Source: Fibrobacter sp. UWH6
GTDB taxonomy: Bacteria > Fibrobacterota > Fibrobacteria > Fibrobacterales > Fibrobacteraceae
Length of the DNA: 64,000 nt
Direction: 5' to 3'
NCBI RefSeq assembly: GCF_900142465.1
Contig: NZ_FRAX01000002.1
Span: 62,001 to 126,000 of the forward strand
Shown here: piece after piece, positions 44,767-52,644 of the stretch
Position numbering within the stretch: position 1 is the stretch's first letter
Layout of the letters: every line of letters starts with the position of its first letter
Made by a program: the position numbers and the translations under genes
Notes under the pieces: model-generated
What the model was told of the DNA's origin: nothing
What the model saw: the letters and a program-made list of their open reading frames with translations, nothing else
The model's database searches: none

Positions 44767-44810
44767 GCTAACCTCGGCACTTGTTATAGAAATTTCCGTT
44801 CAATGGAAAA

Positions 44811-45800
44811 TTACAAAACTTCCACCAGTTTGTACTTGCGGGAACCCATCTTATGGTGTTCCATGGCGTCAAGCTGATGCAAGCCTTCGCGGGACTCGAT
44901 GCGTTCCTTCAGGTCAGCAAGTTCCTTAGGCGGAAGTTTATAGACCATATCGATGCTAGCCTGGTCCACAGCAAGAATATCGGTAGATGCAAGGATACCG
45001 ATGTCACGGCAGGTGGGTTCTGCGGCGCTTGTACCGGCGCAGTCGCAGTCCACGGACATACGGCGTAACACGTTGATGAAGCACATTTTGCCCTTGAAAT
45101 GATCGCAGGTTGCCTTGGCGGAGTCGCCCATCAGTTCCATGAACTTGGCGCCCATAATCCAGTCGGCAGAGGCGTTCACGTCGGAAGTATTCAGGTGGAC
45201 TTCACGCTTGCCAATCTGACCGCCGGCACAGCCGATAGCAATGTTTTTCATGGAACCGCCGAAACCACCCATGGCGTGACCCTTGAAGTGGGTAAATACC
45301 ACCATAGAATCGTAGTTCAGCATGTGCTTACCTACATGCAGTTCCTTCAGCCAATAGCCGTCCTTCACCGGAATAGGAGTTTCGCCGTCTTCGTCCATAA
45401 TGTCGACGACCGTGAACTTGGTAAAGCCATTGACTTCGAGAGCCTTGCGGTGATCTGCGGTAGTATAGCGGCCGCCCTGATACAGGGTGTTGGTCTCTAC
45501 GATGGTGCTGTCGGGAATAGCCTTCTGCAAGGCTTCATCCCATTCGCGGGGAATAATGTTCGGGCCGTTGGGTTCGCCAGTGTGGAGCTTGATGGCCACC
45601 TTGCCAGAGATGTTCTGTTTCACCTTTTCGTAAAGTTTCAGAACGCCAGCGGCACTGAGATCCTTGGTAAAATAGACGGTAGACACCTTGTCCTCCTTGG
45701 AGTTTTTTGCAGGAGCAGCGTTAGCGGCGTTTGCAGCACTTGCAAGACCAGCTACAGCAACGGCACCTGCAGAAGCCTTCAGAAAATCACGACGATCCAT
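44811..45800 (-). CDS. Tat-exported DUF362 protein, LarA-like residue pattern (copy 2)
   Basis: 329 aa from the ATG at 45800, which has an AGAAGG site and puts the twin-arginine motif DRRDFLK at the N-terminus; an ATG at 45824 would overlap the preceding gene. The DUF362 domain contains HTGEPNGPNI, ADHRKAL (His117), FKGHAMGGFGGSMKNIAIG (His175, Lys185), REVH (His202) and a C-terminal CDCAG...C. His175-x9-Lys185 and the later His copy the spacing of LarA His174-Lys184-His200, which hold the nickel-pincer cofactor. I infer an exported NPN-dependent enzyme; function is otherwise unknown. Confidence 0.8.
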   Translation of the reverse strand: MDRRDFLKASAGAVAVAGLASAANAANAAPAKNSKEDKVSTVYFTKDLSAAGVLKLYEKVKQNISGKVAIKLHTGEPNGPNIIPREWDEALQKAIPDSTIVETNTLYQGGRYTTADHRKALEVNGFTKFTVVDIMDEDGETPIPVKDGYWLKELHVGKHMLNYDSMVVFTHFKGHAMGGFGGSMKNIAIGCAGGQIGKREVHLNTSDVNASADWIMGAKFMELMGDSAKATCDHFKGKMCFINVLRRMSVDCDCAGTSAAEPTCRDIGILASTDILAVDQASIDMVYKLPPKELADLKERIESREGLHQLDAMEHHKMGSRKYKLVEVL

Positions 45801-45813
45801 AACGGCCTTCTTA

Positions 45814-46821
45814 TTAGAATTCAATAATACGATACTTGCGGTTGCCCATCTTCAGAGCTTCCATGGCAGGGAGCTGATGCAGGCCTTCGCGAGTTTCGAT
45901 ACGTTCCTTGATATCCTTCAGTTCGCCAATGGGCAGCTTGTAAACCATGTCTACGCTGGCCTGGTCCACAGCGAGAATATCGGTGGAAGCAAGGATACCG
46001 ATGTCACGGCAGGTGGGTTCGGCAGCGCCAACGCCAGCACAGTCGCAGTCCACGGACATACGGCGCAGCACATTGATAAAGCACATCTTGCCCTTAAAGT
46101 GATTGACGGTTGCCTTGCCGGATTCAGCCATGGCTTCCATGAAGCGCTTGCCGCTATTGCTCCACTTGGGGTAAAGTTCCGGCTTTGCATTATAATCCGG
46201 ATCTTCCATCTTTTCGTGAATCATCTTCTTGCCCACATTGGCGTCGGCACAGCCGATGGCGATGTTCTTGAGGGAACCGCCGAAACCGCCCATGGTATGG
46301 CCCTTGAAGTGTGTCAGCACCACCATGGAATCGTAATTCACGATGTGGCCGCCCATGCTCATTTCCTTAAAGTGCTTGCCGCCAGGAACAGGGAGCATCA
46401 CCGTACCTTCTTCGTCCATGATGTCCACGGGGCAGAAAGTCCAGCCGTTTACCTTCAAGGTTTCGCGATGCTTTTCGGTAGTATCGCGGTCGCTGGGATG
46501 GTAGTAGGTGTTGGTTTCCACAATGTTGGAATTGGGAATCAGGGCCTGCACAGCCTTCACCCATTCGCGGGGCAAAATGTTGGGGCCATTCTTTTCGCCG
46601 GTGTGAACCTTGATGGCCACCTTACCGGAAATGTTCTGGTTCACCTTGTTATAAAGTTTGATTAGACCTTCAGCAGAAAGATCCTTGGTGAAGTAGACGT
46701 TGGAAACATCCTTGCCCGCTTCCTTTACTTCCTGATTCTTGGGCTTACCAAAAACGGGTGTAGCCATGGCGCTAATGAGTGCAGCGGAACCTACAGTCTT
46801 TATAAAATCACGACGGTCCAT
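45814..46821 (-). CDS. Tat-exported DUF362 protein, LarA-like residue pattern (copy 1)
   Basis: 335 aa with twin-arginine signal MDRRDFIKTVGSAAL. It is clearly paralogous to the next gene. Key points: HTGEKNGPNI near 73, His118 in EKHRE, FKGHTMGGFGGSLKNIAIG (His175, Lys185), MIHEK (His202), and Cys259, Cys261 and Cys271 near the C-terminus. An insertion near 205-220 is absent from the paralogue. DUF362 proteins are described elsewhere as uncharacterised, often Fe-S-linked. The Tat signal implies export after folding and cofactor insertion. Its start follows the stop of the 99-aa membrane gene directly. Confidence 0.82.
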   Translation of the reverse strand: MDRRDFIKTVGSAALISAMATPVFGKPKNQEVKEAGKDVSNVYFTKDLSAEGLIKLYNKVNQNISGKVAIKVHTGEKNGPNILPREWVKAVQALIPNSNIVETNTYYHPSDRDTTEKHRETLKVNGWTFCPVDIMDEEGTVMLPVPGGKHFKEMSMGGHIVNYDSMVVLTHFKGHTMGGFGGSLKNIAIGCADANVGKKMIHEKMEDPDYNAKPELYPKWSNSGKRFMEAMAESGKATVNHFKGKMCFINVLRRMSVDCDCAGVGAAEPTCRDIGILASTDILAVDQASVDMVYKLPIGELKDIKERIETREGLHQLPAMEALKMGNRKYRIIEF

Positions 46822-47121
46822 TTAAGCCACCTTATGGAAACGACCCTTGGGGTCTTTAATGAGGAGCATGGCAAGCCAAATCACAAGGCCAAATGCCACA
46901 GCGGAGAAACCCAGGAAAGCGTCATTCAGCATGTCGCCTGCAGCCGGGGTGAAAAATTCAGCGCGAAGTTCTGCATATTCAAAAATGGCATCTACGAACC
47001 ACATGAGGGATGCGCCCCAGTACATGTAGCACAAGGGAGAAAGACGCATCTTGTTCTCAACATCGCGGTACCAAAGAGCGGTGCAGATAATCGCTGCAAA
47101 AACAGTGATGAGAAGGGTCAT
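46822..47121 (-). CDS. Small membrane protein of the DUF362/Tat operon
   Basis: 99 aa with three hydrophobic segments (LLITVFAAIICTALWY; LCYMYWGASLMWFVDAIFEYAE; AFLGFSAVAFGLVIWLAMLLI). No family recognised. The start overlaps the stop of the upstream 131-aa gene (TAATG) and its stop abuts the start of the first DUF362 gene, so it is translated as part of the unit. With its upstream neighbour it may form a membrane anchor or electron-transfer pair for the exported enzymes. Confidence 0.7.
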   Translation of the reverse strand: MTLLITVFAAIICTALWYRDVENKMRLSPLCYMYWGASLMWFVDAIFEYAELRAEFFTPAAGDMLNDAFLGFSAVAFGLVIWLAMLLIKDPKGRFHKVA

Positions 47122-47516
47122 TACTTACCTGCCTTTACTTCTGCAGGAACAGCCTTGTGGAACTTGCTGCGGAATGCGGTGAGGGCAGCCCATGCGACTG
47201 TTACAAGGCCGGCCATGGACGTACCTACGGTAGCGACTTCATGCCACATCTGGCTCATGGCCTCGGGGCTAGAAGCCGCTGTCAAAAACGGATAGAAGGC
47301 CTGCAGTTCGCCGTGCCAGACATGTTCAAAAGCCAACAGAACAGAACCGCCCCAAAGCATCTTGGAAAGGACCTTCAGATTCTTGCAGACAGCCTGCTTT
47401 TTGGTGGCAACCTGAAGTTCACCAGCCTGCTTGGCGGACTTGTCCGTGTGTTCCAAAACGATGGTGGTGACGGTGGTAACGATGGCTTCAGCCATGGGGG
47501 CGACAAAACAGCACAT
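47121..47516 (-). CDS. Small membrane protein, first gene of the DUF362/Tat operon
   Basis: 131 aa. An N-terminal segment (CCFVAPMAEAIVTTVTTIVLEH), a central helix (MLWGGSVLLAFEHVWHGE) and a C-terminal helix (TSMAGLVTVAWAALTAF) suggest a membrane protein. His residues in FEHVWHGE and MWHEV could be ligands, for example of haem, but this is a guess. The ATG has an AGGAG site and a 33-nt leader from the MerR-type promoter at 47550-47580. Family unknown. Confidence 0.7.
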   Translation of the reverse strand: MCCFVAPMAEAIVTTVTTIVLEHTDKSAKQAGELQVATKKQAVCKNLKVLSKMLWGGSVLLAFEHVWHGELQAFYPFLTAASSPEAMSQMWHEVATVGTSMAGLVTVAWAALTAFRSKFHKAVPAEVKAGK

Positions 47517-47549
47517 AAGTACTCCTGTATTAAAATATTTATCACTTGA

Positions 47550-47580
47550 AATATAATACCTAGAGTCAACTCTAATGCAA
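47550..47580 (-). promoter_or_regulatory. MerR-type promoter C (DUF362/Tat operon)
   Basis: Minus strand: -35 TTGCAT (47580-47575), 19-bp spacer starting TAGAGTTGACTCTAGG, -10 TATATT (47555-47550). Near-perfect dyad TAGAGT..ACTCTA. Confidence 0.7.
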
Positions 47581-47591
47581 GAACTTTTTTC

Positions 47592-47630
47592 AAAAAAAAG
47601 GTCTAAACCCTCAAAAAATTAGGTTAGACC
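47592..47630 (-). terminator. Rho-independent terminator of the 166-aa lipoprotein gene
   Basis: Minus strand: GGTCTAACC / GGGTTTAGACC stem (47630-47600) followed by a run of T to 47592. Confidence 0.8.
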
Positions 47631-47665
47631 AATCATCTACGATACACCAAAAGTTAAAACAAGCA

Positions 47666-48166
47666 TTATAATAGAAGATATTCAGCAAGGCAGCTAGAAC
47701 GTCTTTCCTTCCAACTGTTTTGCTCAATATCGAACTCCAAAATCAAAGGCTCAGAATCTTCATTATCTTTGTAGATTACCAATTTCAATCGAGTTTCATC
47801 TCCGATAATTTTTTGCTGTACAAATATTCCCGCTCCAAGGACAGTCTCCCTAGTGTAGATATTTGCAGAATCAATTACAACTTCTTCTTGCCCTTTAAAA
47901 AACGTCCCCGTTACTTTTTTGGGGAGAGTCTTTCCATATTTGGTACTATCCAAATAAACTTGGATCATTTCAAAGTACCTTTCCAAAATTCCCTCCGAAT
48001 TCAGGTCTATGTTTCCCCCAGTAATATCTGCAACCTTCACAAAGGTACTGTCGAACTTGACTATTTTCGATCTTTTCTCCACAAATATATAATAACTCTT
48101 GGCGTGACCACAATTTCCGCAATTCCACAAAAACAAGCAAGTAATGATTAGTAGTATTTTTTTCAT
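47666..48166 (-). CDS. Small lipoprotein of unknown function
   Basis: 166 aa from the ATG at 48166. Lipoprotein signal (ILLIITCLFLWNCGNC) followed by a beta-rich domain with many Lys/Glu and a Tyr-rich start (SYYIFVEKRSK). No family recognised. It sits alone between the DUF362 operon and larB and has its own terminator. Its base composition is more AT-rich than its neighbours, so it may be a later insertion that separated two divergent units. Confidence 0.6.
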   Translation of the reverse strand: MKKILLIITCLFLWNCGNCGHAKSYYIFVEKRSKIVKFDSTFVKVADITGGNIDLNSEGILERYFEMIQVYLDSTKYGKTLPKKVTGTFFKGQEEVVIDSANIYTRETVLGAGIFVQQKIIGDETRLKLVIYKDNEDSEPLILEFDIEQNSWKERRSSCLAEYLLL

Positions 48167-48366
48167 GATCAATCAACTATGAGCCACGGAAGAATGTCAA
48201 ATTGCAATATGAAAAATATAGTTATTTCCATAGCCCAATTTTTCATAGTTAGGGGTAGCCTCATAGCACCCAATTACATTTGCGACAAACATTTTATTAG
48301 ACTTTATTCTACTAGGTAGTAGGACCGAAAAAAAAATCATTTTATGCAAAAAAGATTTTTCATCTC

Positions 48367-48397
48367 TTGTGTTAGAGTAAACTCTAGATTGTATATT
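48367..48397 (+). promoter_or_regulatory. MerR-type promoter D (larBCE)
   Basis: -35 TTGTGT (48367-48372), 19-bp spacer TAGAGTAAACTCTAGATTG, -10 TATATT (48392-48397), then 6 nt to the larB ATG: a leaderless MerR-type promoter. The dyad TAGAGTAAACTCTA matches promoter C. Confidence 0.7.
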
Positions 48398-48403
48398 TAG
48401 GGT

Positions 48404-49153
48404 ATGAAAGATGAAAAGTTTGACGATATCGGTTTTGCAAAGCTGGATGTAAGCCGCGAGAACCGAACCGGCACCAGCGAGGCCATTTTCTGCCCCGGCA
48501 AGACCAAGGAACAACTGTTAAAGATTCTTGAAACCTTCGCCAAAAACGGGTGTTCTGTACTGGGGACAAAATGCACTAGGGAACAAGCTGATTTTGTACA
48601 AGAAATGTTGAATGGCGCATCTGGTAAAAGCGGGGCCACGAACGCACCGGCAATTCGTTACGACGAGACTTCCAGAATCTTGACCATGAAGGTTAAGAGG
48701 ACCGCAAAAAGATCTGCGAATGCGAAAGTCGCGAGAGCAGGCCGTTCACTTAAAGATTCCGTAGCCGTATGTTGTGCAGGAACCGCCGACTTGCCCATCG
48801 CCGAAGAAGCCGCCCAGACCGCAGAATTTTTCGGAGCCAAGGTTGAGCGCCACTTTGACGTAGGCATCGCAGGCCTTCACCGACTTCTTTCAAAGATGGA
48901 TGAAATCCGCAAGGCCGATGTCGTTATTGCTGTTGCAGGCATGGAAGGCGCATTGGCAGGCGTTATCGCAGGACTTACAAAAGCCCCCGTGATTGCAGTC
49001 CCAACCTCTGTTGGCTACGGAGCATCCTTCAACGGACTGAGCCCGCTTTTGACCATGCTGAACACCTGCGCGGAAGGGGTTTCCGTAGTGAACATCGACA
49101 ACGGTTATGGCGCCGCCGTCAGTGCAGTGAGAATGTTACGCATCAAAAAGTAA
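48404..49153 (+). CDS. larB: LarB, NaAD carboxylase/hydrolase of nickel-pincer cofactor synthesis
   Basis: 249 aa. The N-terminal FAKLDVSRENRTGTSEAIFCPGKTKEQLLKIL and the PurE-like C-terminal domain (CCAGTADLPIAEEAAQTAEFFG, then VVIAVAGMEGALAGVIAGL and VPTSVGYG) define LarB. It carboxylates the pyridine ring of nicotinic acid adenine dinucleotide and cleaves off AMP, the first step to NPN. Length is standard (about 246 aa). It is the first gene of larB-larC-larE and is driven by the MerR-type promoter. Confidence 0.92.
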   Translation: MKDEKFDDIGFAKLDVSRENRTGTSEAIFCPGKTKEQLLKILETFAKNGCSVLGTKCTREQADFVQEMLNGASGKSGATNAPAIRYDETSRILTMKVKRTAKRSANAKVARAGRSLKDSVAVCCAGTADLPIAEEAAQTAEFFGAKVERHFDVGIAGLHRLLSKMDEIRKADVVIAVAGMEGALAGVIAGLTKAPVIAVPTSVGYGASFNGLSPLLTMLNTCAEGVSVVNIDNGYGAAVSAVRMLRIKK

Positions 49154-49210
49154 AACGCAGACGAATCAAAAATTTCAATGCGACTGAGAGCGCCGCGGAC
49201 TTGAAGAATT

Positions 49211-50554
49211 ATGAAATATCTTTATCTTGATGGATCTTGTGGTATCAGCGGAAACATGACTGTTGCCGCCTTGCTAGACTTAGGCGCATCCCGCGAAAGG
49301 CTTGAAGATGCAATTCACGCCATGCACCTGGAAGGAATGCATTGTCATATTGAAAGAGGCAATTCCTACAGCATCGCAGGGATGAACTTTGACGTTCATG
49401 TCCACACCCATCACGGTGAAGAAAGCGCAGACCATGTGGACGCTCACGAAGAAGGTTACGTGGAATATCACCACGAGCATAATCACGAGCACCATCATGA
49501 TCATTGCGAAGGGCATCATCACGAACATGGTCACCACCATGAGCACCGCCACCTGGCAGAAGTTTACCACATTCTAGAACATGCCGCCGGACATTGCGCA
49601 GAACACAATCCTGCCGCACCCGCATTTTCTAGCAACGCCCTGGATACCGCCAAGAAAATTTTCCGCATTATCGCAGAAGCCGAAGCAAAGGCCCACGGCG
49701 TCGCTGTTGAAGAGGTCCACTTCCACGAAGTTGGCGCCATTGATTCCATCGTCGACATTATGGCGGTGGCCGTTCTTGTTGACGACCTGCGAGAAAAATT
49801 CGGCATCGAAAAGTGCGTGGTGACAGGGCTTAACGAAGGCTCCGGATTTGTGCAGACTCAGCACGGAATGCTTCCCATTCCCGTTCCCGCCGTTGCAAGT
49901 ATCGCAGAGGCCGCAGGCATCGCCCTGCACGTTACCGATACCAAGGGCGAAATGGTCACCCCTACAGGCATTGGCATCGTAGCCGCACTACGCACCAGCG
50001 AAAAACTTCCGGAGCAGTACAAAATTTTAAAGACAGGCATCGGCCTTGGAAAGCGAGATTTCGGAAGAGCCAATTTCTTGCGGGCACAGATTATTGAAGA
50101 TGTTGAAGTTCGCGCCGCAGGTTGCGAAAATATTTTCATGATCGAATGTAACATCGATGATCAAAGTCCCGAGGAATTGGGGCTTGCCTTGGAAAAGATT
50201 TTTGAATCCGGTGCAAGAGACGTTCATTACGTTCCCTGCTACATGAAGAAGAACCGCCCCGCAGTGATCCTGCGAGTTCTTGCCGACGAAGAAAAGTTAC
50301 CGCAAATTGAAACCGCAATTTTCCGCCACACAACGACGGTTGGCCTCAGGCGTTATCCCGTAAGCCGCACTTGCATGAACCGCAGTTTCGCTGACATTGC
50401 AACACCTTACGGAACCGTCACCGTCAAGAAATGTGAGCTGGGCGACATTGTGAAGTACAAGCCGGAGTTCGATAGCGTCAAGAAAGTTGCAGACCAAGCA
50501 GGCGTCACCTACCGCGAAGTTTCCGACGCCGCCAAGGCAAACGCAAAATTCTAA
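49211..50554 (+). CDS. larC: LarC, nickel insertase of the pincer cofactor
   Basis: 447 aa. MKYLYLDGSCGISGNMTVAALLDLG is the LarC start, and IECNIDDQSPEELG opens the C-terminal half. The central region (about residues 73-125) is extraordinarily His-rich (HHEHNHEHHHDH and similar), as expected of a nickel store. LarC inserts Ni into the dithiolated nucleotide in a CTP-dependent cyclometallation. In Lactiplantibacillus plantarum larC is made by a frameshift between two ORFs; here it is one continuous frame. Confidence 0.95.
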   Translation: MKYLYLDGSCGISGNMTVAALLDLGASRERLEDAIHAMHLEGMHCHIERGNSYSIAGMNFDVHVHTHHGEESADHVDAHEEGYVEYHHEHNHEHHHDHCEGHHHEHGHHHEHRHLAEVYHILEHAAGHCAEHNPAAPAFSSNALDTAKKIFRIIAEAEAKAHGVAVEEVHFHEVGAIDSIVDIMAVAVLVDDLREKFGIEKCVVTGLNEGSGFVQTQHGMLPIPVPAVASIAEAAGIALHVTDTKGEMVTPTGIGIVAALRTSEKLPEQYKILKTGIGLGKRDFGRANFLRAQIIEDVEVRAAGCENIFMIECNIDDQSPEELGLALEKIFESGARDVHYVPCYMKKNRPAVILRVLADEEKLPQIETAIFRHTTTVGLRRYPVSRTCMNRSFADIATPYGTVTVKKCELGDIVKYKPEFDSVKKVADQAGVTYREVSDAAKANAKF

Positions 50555-50644
50555 GGTTCAAAACATCAGCGACGTTTTTGTAAATCGCAGCCTACACACA
50601 ACTTGCAGCTCCCGCAGTTCATAAACGTCGCAAAAAAGGGTCTC

Positions 50645-51475
50645 ATGAATCTACAAGAAAAGAAAGAACGTCTTCAGGAAATTCTCCGCAGCTATGGCAA
50701 GGTGGCCATCGCCTATTCCAGCGGCGTAGATTCTACGTTCCTTCTAAAAGTAGCTCACGATACCTTAGGCGATAACGCCATCGCCATTACGGTAAAGTCC
50801 CTCCTGGTTTCCGCGGCGGAAATGGACGAAGCGGAAGCATTCTGCAAACGCGAAAATATTCGCCACCAATTCATCATTCACGACGAAATGTCCGTGCCAG
50901 GATTCGCAGAAAATCCACCTAACCGCTGCTATATCTGCAAAAGGCAAATTTTCTCATCCATTCAAGCCACCGTGCGAGATGAGTTCGTCGTCTGCGAAGG
51001 CAGCAATAAGGACGACGAAGGGGATTACCGCCCCGGCATGAAAGCCATCGCAGAACTTTCCGTCAAGAGTCCCCTGCGAGAAGCCGGACTCACTAAGGCT
51101 GAGATCCGCGAACTTTCCCGGGAACTCAGCCTCCCCACCGCAAGCAAGCCCTCATTCGCCTGCCTCGCCAGCCGCATACCCTACGGTCAGATCATTACAA
51201 GACAAAAATTGCAGTTGGTCGAAACCGCCGAAAAATTCCTGCAGGATTTAGGTTTCGTGCAATACAGAGTGCGCTGCCGCGAGGCCTCCCCCGCAACCTC
51301 CCTTACTGCTTCCATCGAACTTCTCCCCGAGCAATTCAATCTGTTTAAAACAAATCAAGAACTTATCATCCAGACTCTCAAAAACCTCGGCTTCGCAGAA
51401 GTTCGTCTCGACGAAAAAGGCTACCGCACCGGCAGCCTGAATGAAGCTCTAGGAATTAAGCACCCAGTCCCATAA
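50645..51475 (+). CDS. larE: LarE, sulfur transferase of the pincer cofactor
   Basis: 276 aa from the ATG at 50645. The PP-loop IAYSSGVDSTFLLKVAHD binds ATP. NRCYICKRQIF, CEGSNKDDEGDYRPG and FACLASRIPYG are LarE landmarks. Cys173 of ACLASR is near where the sulfur-donating cysteine or cluster ligand is expected, but I cannot tell from this alone whether the enzyme is of the sacrificial-Cys or the Fe-S type. It converts the two carboxylates to thiocarboxylates. A terminator follows. With LarB and LarC the pathway is complete. Confidence 0.93.
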   Translation: MNLQEKKERLQEILRSYGKVAIAYSSGVDSTFLLKVAHDTLGDNAIAITVKSLLVSAAEMDEAEAFCKRENIRHQFIIHDEMSVPGFAENPPNRCYICKRQIFSSIQATVRDEFVVCEGSNKDDEGDYRPGMKAIAELSVKSPLREAGLTKAEIRELSRELSLPTASKPSFACLASRIPYGQIITRQKLQLVETAEKFLQDLGFVQYRVRCREASPATSLTASIELLPEQFNLFKTNQELIIQTLKNLGFAEVRLDEKGYRTGSLNEALGIKHPVP

Positions 51476-51488
51476 TCACAAGCCCCCT

Positions 51489-51522
51489 CCCCGACGCCTC
51501 TCACCGGCATCGGGGATTTTTT
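51489..51522 (+). terminator. Rho-independent terminator of larBCE
   Basis: CCCCGACGCC / GGCATCGGGG stem (one mismatch) followed by ATTTTTTATTTT, just after larE. Confidence 0.85.
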
Positions 51523-51589
51523 ATTTTCAAGCCCTTTCATATCCAAAGCCCACTCCTTTTTCATTTTATTTTTTGTTATCTTATGAGAT

Positions 51590-51808
51590 ATGTGTACCGC
51601 AAAGGAACTAGAATTCTCTGTTTTTGTCATTCATAAGTTGGCCTCTGCCTGGGGAAAAACTCCAGCGGAGGTTTATGCAGTTTTGAACGATACGAAAATT
51701 CTAGACGACTATTTAATCCCCTGTTACGACACATTACACACGATGGGATCCGAAGCTGTCACGGCTGAACTGACAGACTTTGCTCGTGAACGCGGGGTTG
51801 CCGTATGA
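51590..51808 (+). CDS. DUF3791 protein (putative antitoxin 1)
   Basis: 72 aa. KELEFSVFVIHKLASAWGKTPAEVYAVLNDTKILDDYLIPCYDTLHTMG is typical of DUF3791 proteins, which sit next to DUF3990 genes. It is small, helical and probably DNA- or toxin-binding. The stop overlaps the start of the DUF3990 gene by 4 bp (ATGA), so synthesis is coupled, as in toxin-antitoxin pairs. Confidence 0.78.
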   Translation: MCTAKELEFSVFVIHKLASAWGKTPAEVYAVLNDTKILDDYLIPCYDTLHTMGSEAVTAELTDFARERGVAV

Positions 51809-52293
51809 TAGTCTATCATGGTTCCACAAAAATCATTGAAAAACCGCAAATCGGTTTTTCTAAAAAATATCTTGATTTCGGCGAAGGGTTTTATGTCACC
51901 ACATTTCAGAAACAAGCCGAAAAATGGGCAAAGCGCAAGGCTCTTCGTTATGGTGAAAAAGCTTTCGTAAACGTCTATGACATGAGTGAATCTTTTGAAC
52001 CTTTAAAAAGCCTAAACTTTGATTCCGCTGATGAAAAGTGGCTAGATTTCGTTTGCGCCTGTCGCCGTGGTGAAAATCTTAATCAGACTTTTGACATCAT
52101 TTGCGGGAATGTGGCTGACGATGATGTGTTCAAGACGATTGACATGTACTTTCGTGGTCTATGGGACAAAGAAAAAACTTTAGCCGAGCTTCGCTATTTT
52201 CAACAAAACAACCAGATCTGTTTTGTGACACAGCTTGCAATTGATTCTCTTTTAAAATTCAATCGAAGCTATGAGGTAAAAGTAGATGGATAA
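51805..52293 (+). CDS. DUF3990 ADP-ribosyltransferase-like protein (putative toxin)
   Basis: 162 aa. MIVYHGSTKIIEKPQIGF and the LDFGEGFYVTTFQKQAEKWAKRKA element are the DUF3990 hallmark, resembling the ART fold: YHGS-type NAD-binding strand, then a G-F-Y-x-T-T loop. A late Glu/Gln stretch (QNNQICFVTQLAI) marks the last strand. By family logic it would transfer ADP-ribose from NAD+ to a cellular target unless neutralised by the flanking DUF3791 proteins. Target unknown. Confidence 0.78.
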   Translation: MIVYHGSTKIIEKPQIGFSKKYLDFGEGFYVTTFQKQAEKWAKRKALRYGEKAFVNVYDMSESFEPLKSLNFDSADEKWLDFVCACRRGENLNQTFDIICGNVADDDVFKTIDMYFRGLWDKEKTLAELRYFQQNNQICFVTQLAIDSLLKFNRSYEVKVDG

Positions 52294-52495
52294 CAAAATC
52301 CTCACAGCCTTATATCGCGAGAACCTTGAGGAAGATATCATCAAGGAAGTTGCCGCATTGAAGAACATACCTTTAAGAGATGCAATGGCCCTGTACTATA
52401 CAAGCAACTTGGCAAAGCAGATTGAACAAGGCATGTACGGGATTGACAATCTATCTCCGAAGTATTTAGCAAACGACCTCCTAGAAAACGGCTAA
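52286..52495 (+). CDS. DUF3791-like small protein (putative antitoxin 2)
   Basis: 69 aa that overlaps the DUF3990 gene by 8 bp. EVAALKNIPLRDAMALYYTSNLAKQIEQGMYGIDNLSPKYLANDL matches the second small protein usually found downstream of DUF3990 genes. It is probably part of the neutralising complex. The tripartite order small-ART-small is conserved in gut anaerobes by my recollection. Confidence 0.7.
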   Translation: MDNKILTALYRENLEEDIIKEVAALKNIPLRDAMALYYTSNLAKQIEQGMYGIDNLSPKYLANDLLENG

Positions 52496-52644
52496 TTCTT
52501 AAAAAATTTTTCTCTTGACACAATCGTCAGATTTCTGTACTTCACCAAAAGTCCACAAACCGAGCATTTTGTGGATAATTAGGAAAATTTCAAACGCCCT
52601 AAAAACTCGCATTCCAGACGGTGATCTTTCTAAAAAAAACAAGA

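Noticed and set aside
49430-49570. CAC/CAT-rich stretch inside larC as a repeat or insertion
   Set aside because: It is the in-frame His-rich nickel-binding region normal for LarC.
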